The position numbers and the translations under genes are program-made. The notes beneath the pieces were generated by a model, which was not told the DNA's origin, searched no databases, and saw only the letters and a program-made list of their open reading frames with translations. From JAIYCX01 sp044351785 (GTDB lineage: Bacteria; Bdellovibrionota_C; UBA2361; SZUA-149; DAOLCO01), in assembly GCA_044351785.1 (NCBI GenBank), contig JBILFC010000114.1:1-8799 (forward strand): 8,799 nt of DNA, written 5' to 3'. How positions within the stretch are numbered: position 1 is the first letter of the stretch; each line of letters starts with the position of its first letter. Positions 6,635 to 8,799 of this stretch are shown here, piece after piece.

Positions 6635-7054
6635 ATGAGATTTGATGACGGTGAGGTATTACAAGGATTGGATGAGAGTTGGTCTTTTATGGGGGCCAAT
6701 GCAATGGAGTGGGGCTGTGCACTAGCTGTATTTATGATGATCAGTTTATTCGCTGATAGTGTGGCAAGGGCGATGCCATTTATGTTGATAGGTGGGATAA
6801 TGACCGCAGTAACTTTAGCTTCCATGCGTAAGAGTTTTCCTGATCAAGAACGAGGGGTTAGGAATGCAGTTTCTACATTCTTCGGATTTCCTCCTCCGGG
6901 TATTCCAGCTCCTTCTAAGATTCAGCCTATATGGAGTGGGGCACCTTTAAGAGAAATTCCTAAGAATTCTAAGTTCGTAAAAATGGGTTTAACTCAAATG
7001 TTTAATACTTTTGAGAGACAATTTACTGATGCAGTGGAGCAAAAGAAGGATTAG
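6635..7054 (+). CDS. Small two-helix membrane protein, probably TraL/VirB3-like
   Basis: The 139 residues have a short hydrophilic N-terminus (1-24), two adjacent membrane helices (about 26-40 and 46-62), and a basic/proline-containing tail with FGFPPPGIPAP at 83-93. VirB3/TraL proteins are small (about 90-110 residues), have the same hairpin, sit in the inner membrane beside the VirB4 ATPase, and are encoded just before VirB8/TraE in F-type operons, as here. Sequence similarity is too thin to be decisive, and the tail is longer than usual. The start is supported by AAGGGG at 6625-6630, 4 nt before ATG. It lies 12 bp after the secreted-protein gene and 35 bp before the TraE-like gene in one probable transcript. 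The alternative is a lineage-specific inner-membrane subunit. Confidence 0.72.
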   Translation: MRFDDGEVLQGLDESWSFMGANAMEWGCALAVFMMISLFADSVARAMPFMLIGGIMTAVTLASMRKSFPDQERGVRNAVSTFFGFPPPGIPAPSKIQPIWSGAPLREIPKNSKFVKMGLTQMFNTFERQFTDAVEQKKD

Positions 7055-7077
7055 AGCCGACAAGGGGGCAGGGTTTT

Positions 7078-7084
7078 AAAGGGG
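7078..7084 (+). promoter_or_regulatory. Strong ribosome binding site of the TraE-like gene
   Basis: AAAGGGG lies 5 nt before ATG at 7090 in an otherwise non-coding 35-bp gap, and sets the start. Confidence 0.55.
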
Positions 7085-7089
7085 TATAC

Positions 7090-7824
7090 ATGAAAGCAAA
7101 TACAATTAAGAAAGATATTCAACAATTAGAGCGAGTTGCTGGTAGGGCAGGTAGCGACACGATTAGACTTTGGGAGGGCTATAAGGAGCAAGCCTTTTTC
7201 TGGCGGGCTCTGGCCTTGATTCAGGTCCCAGCTACGACGCTGGCTATAGCTTCTGCTTTAGTTATGTATTTCTTGGCGGATACCATAATTGAGGTCCCAG
7301 AACATCCACAACCTGGATTTTATTCAGTCAAGCAACTACCAGATAGTCAGTTTATTAACGTTGCTACCGAAGTAGTAAACTTAATTTCAACCTATCAGCC
7401 TGCAATAGCTGGTAGACAATTCAAGACTGCTAGGAAGTATTTGTGGGAGCCAGCTTTAAGTGAGTTTGAAAAGTCTATGTTAGGAACAGAACTTACAGCA
7501 ATTCAGGAAACTAAGAGATCTCAGATGTATATTACGAATCCTCAACTAATTAACGTAGAAAGATTCCCAGAGCTAGATACGGTGGTGGTTCGTGTTCCAG
7601 GAGTGAGACAGAAGTTAGTGGGCGATAAGCCTTTAGATCCAGATGAAATGGTATTCTATGTAAAAATGACTACTATTCCTAGAAATGTGCACAATGAATA
7701 CGGAATCGTAATAACAGATATTCATCTAAGACATGCTGATCAAAGAACTATTAAGTCTGAAGATGTTTCTGTTAATATGGCGAAGGAGAAGCAATCTAAG
7801 GCAGCCCCAGGAGGAGCTAAGTAA
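7090..7824 (+). CDS. TraE/VirB8-like inner-membrane T4SS core protein
   Basis: VirB8-family proteins are bitopic inner-membrane subunits whose periplasmic NTF2-like domain helps assemble the channel. Seen in 244 residues: a cytoplasmic N-terminus of about 40 residues, one membrane helix at about 41-63, then a periplasmic domain. That domain has a helical part (86-140, including a TARKYLWEPAL segment) followed by beta-rich stretches (144-169 with TVVVRVPG, 187-197 with MVFYVKMT, and 204-214 with YGIVITDIHL), the helix-then-sheet order of TraE/VirB8. Typical F TraE is about 190 residues; the extra length is in the cytoplasmic N-terminus and a Lys-rich C-terminus. It lies between the TraL-like and TraK-like genes, and its stop codon overlaps the next start (TAATG). 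DotI/IcmL, the Dot/Icm counterpart, has the same architecture and is the main alternative; the L-E-K-B order and the poor match to IcmL motifs favour TraE. Confidence 0.72.
   Translation: MKANTIKKDIQQLERVAGRAGSDTIRLWEGYKEQAFFWRALALIQVPATTLAIASALVMYFLADTIIEVPEHPQPGFYSVKQLPDSQFINVATEVVNLISTYQPAIAGRQFKTARKYLWEPALSEFEKSMLGTELTAIQETKRSQMYITNPQLINVERFPELDTVVVRVPGVRQKLVGDKPLDPDEMVFYVKMTTIPRNVHNEYGIVITDIHLRHADQRTIKSEDVSVNMAKEKQSKAAPGGAK
7809..7816 (+). promoter_or_regulatory. Shine-Dalgarno for the TraK-like gene inside the end of the TraE-like gene
   Basis: AGGAGGAG lies 7 nt before ATG at 7824, inside the last codons of the upstream gene. With the TAATG stop/start overlap this indicates translational coupling and favours the ATG at 7824 over the in-frame ATG at 7863. 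Confidence 0.65.
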
Positions 7825-8648
7825 TGACTATGAATATTATAAAAAGCGGTAAGGGCAAGAGTATGAATATTATAAAATTAATAGCATCTACTTTGGTATT
7901 GCTAGGAGTCTTAGGTGAGGCTTTCGCGAGAGATGTTAACTATGGTGGCAATGAAATGCCTGTGTATGTGACTCCAGGGGAGCCTACTCAAGTTACTTTT
8001 CCATCTAAGATATCAGGTGGTTTTAAGAGGAAGCACACTAGTTTAGCTTTAGAAAGGCAGGGGAACTTCTTGGTAATCTTTGCTCAACCAGAGATACCTT
8101 ATGAAGGTGAAGCTTTATTAGTACATTTAGATGATAAACGATCTTATGCTTTAAGGATTCTTCCAGCTGATGATGAGAATCCAAGAGATGAGTTTGTTAA
8201 TATTAAGGATGAACGAGAAGAGTATGGGGAAGAAAGTAATGGAACTCCTGATAATAGATTTCCTAACATCGGATACGCACCTCCAACAGTAGTTCCAGGT
8301 CTAATGAGAGAAATGGTATTGGTAACTGAGTTCGGTAAAAAGAAAGGAATTCAAGGTTATAGTAGATCCAATACTTATACAGGTGAAACTGTCCTCAATG
8401 ATGGAACTATACAAGCTAAGATAAAAGAAATGTTTCTAGGGTCAACTCTTTGGGGATACGTAATAGAGGTAGAAAACTTATTGGATACTGGTTATAAAAT
8501 TAATCCGGCAGCCTTTAGACTTGATGGAACAAGGGCTATTATGGCGGAAAGATGGGAGCTTGCGGCAAAGCCACTAACTGCTGAACAGGAATTGGCCAAT
8601 GCTCACAAGGCAAAGGTGTATGTAGTAACTAAGGCTTATAAGAGATAA
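7824..8648 (+). CDS. TraK/VirB9-like secreted T4SS outer-core protein
   Basis: TraK/VirB9 proteins are periplasmic and form the outer-membrane core ring with TraB/VirB10 and the TraV/VirB7 lipoprotein. Seen in 274 residues: a signal peptide that fits best from M14 (MNIIK, hydrophobic core 18-30, cut after EAFA, residue 35). An N-terminal beta domain follows: YVTPGEPTQVTFP at 48-60, then NFLVIFAQPEIP at 81-92 and YALRILPAD at 108-116. After a charged linker (117-150) comes a C-terminal beta domain with TLWGYVIEVENL (208-219), INPAAFRL (226-233), RAIMAERWEL (237-246) and KVYVVTKA (264-271), which resembles the TraK/VirB9 C-terminal pattern. Length is near F TraK (about 240). Translation from 7824 would add 13 residues (MTMNIIKSGKGKS) before the classical signal peptide. 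It overlaps the TraE-like stop by 1 nt. DotH/IcmK is the alternative. Confidence 0.75.
   Translation: MTMNIIKSGKGKSMNIIKLIASTLVLLGVLGEAFARDVNYGGNEMPVYVTPGEPTQVTFPSKISGGFKRKHTSLALERQGNFLVIFAQPEIPYEGEALLVHLDDKRSYALRILPADDENPRDEFVNIKDEREEYGEESNGTPDNRFPNIGYAPPTVVPGLMREMVLVTEFGKKKGIQGYSRSNTYTGETVLNDGTIQAKIKEMFLGSTLWGYVIEVENLLDTGYKINPAAFRLDGTRAIMAERWELAAKPLTAEQELANAHKAKVYVVTKAYKR
7829..7877 (+). repeat. In-frame direct repeat duplicating the start region of the TraK-like gene
   Basis: TATGAATATTATAAAA occurs exactly at 7829-7844 and again at 7862-7877, an offset of 33 bp (11 codons), so MNIIK is encoded twice in the same frame. Both copies hold a possible ATG start (7830 and 7863). The second is preceded by AAGGG (7851-7855), a usable but weaker Shine-Dalgarno. 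This looks like a small tandem duplication of the translation start. Confidence 0.8.
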
Positions 8649-8690
8649 TTATCCCTTTAGTAGGGTGGGGAAATTGGAGTAGTAAAAGTT

Positions 8691-8799
8691 ATGAATCAAA
8701 AATTAGAAGATTTAAAATTACTATTAAAGAACGACAAGCGGATACTTGCAGGAGCTGCTTTTCTAGTAGTAGTTTTATTGTTCCTTTTGTTTAGTTCTG
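8691..8799 (+). CDS. Probable TraB/VirB10-like T4SS protein, N-terminal 36 codons
   Basis: The reading frame opens at ATG 8691 and runs off the right edge. The 36 visible residues are a short charged cytoplasmic N-terminus (MNQKLEDLKLLLKNDKR) followed by a membrane helix from about residue 18 (ILAGAAFLVVVLLFLLF). This is the start expected of TraB/VirB10 (or DotG), which crosses the inner membrane once near its N-terminus and extends across the periplasm to the outer core. Position directly after the TraK-like gene supports it. The in-frame codons upstream end in a stop at 8661-8663, so ATG 8691 is the first available ATG. GGAG at 8676-8679 is 11 nt away, a long spacing. The identity rests on position and topology only. 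Confidence 0.6.
   Translation, partial: MNQKLEDLKLLLKNDKRILAGAAFLVVVLLFLLFSS

Noticed and set aside
6253..6825. A 190-codon open frame on the minus strand
   Set aside because: It is antisense to the secreted charged protein and the TraL-like gene; its Ser/Thr-rich translation is what reverse reading of Glu/Lys-rich codons gives, and no ribosome binding site supports it.
7090..8648. Naming the pair dotI-dotH (icmL-icmK)
   Set aside because: Architecture fits both DotI/DotH and TraE/TraK; the preceding two-helix small protein and the sequence patterns favour the F-type pair, so Dot names are kept only as an alternative.

Overview
The window looks chromosomal, from a Gram-negative bacterium of moderately low GC (roughly 40% by eye). 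The Gram-negative call rests on Sec signal peptides together with a predicted periplasm-spanning type IV secretion system (T4SS). One edge carries the start of a menaquinone-biosynthesis prenyltransferase (menA). Menaquinone, AT-leaning codons (many AGA, CTA and TTA) and an unusually high frequency of CTAG tetranucleotides would fit a Bdellovibrionota or other deltaproteobacterial-type lineage, but the taxon is inference and no marker gene is present.

Layout: two divergent gene sets flank a 374-bp intergenic region (5328-5701). Leftward (minus strand) lie a 721-residue membrane protein of unrecognised family, a TraD/DotL-type coupling ATPase, an unrecognised 174-residue soluble protein, and then menA, which runs off the left edge. 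Rightward (plus strand) lie a secreted charged protein of 306 residues, a 139-residue two-helix membrane protein (TraL/VirB3-like by position and topology), a TraE/VirB8-like protein, a TraK/VirB9-like protein, and the first 36 codons of a probable TraB/VirB10-like protein running off the right edge. The order L-E-K-B is that of F-type mating-pair-formation (MPF) operons; DotI-DotH-DotG of Dot/Icm systems is a structurally parallel alternative.

Together the genes describe part of a T4SS. The plus-strand set would build the inner-membrane/outer-membrane core, and the minus-strand set would provide the coupling ATPase that recruits substrates, with the 721-residue protein as a probable membrane partner. 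No relaxase, VirB4 ATPase, pilin or lytic transglycosylase is recognised here, so the window does not decide between conjugation and protein secretion. The least-explained parts are the 721-residue protein, the 174-residue protein and the 306-residue secreted protein. The intergenic region holds one reasonable leftward promoter and several inverted repeats, a plausible shared control region.
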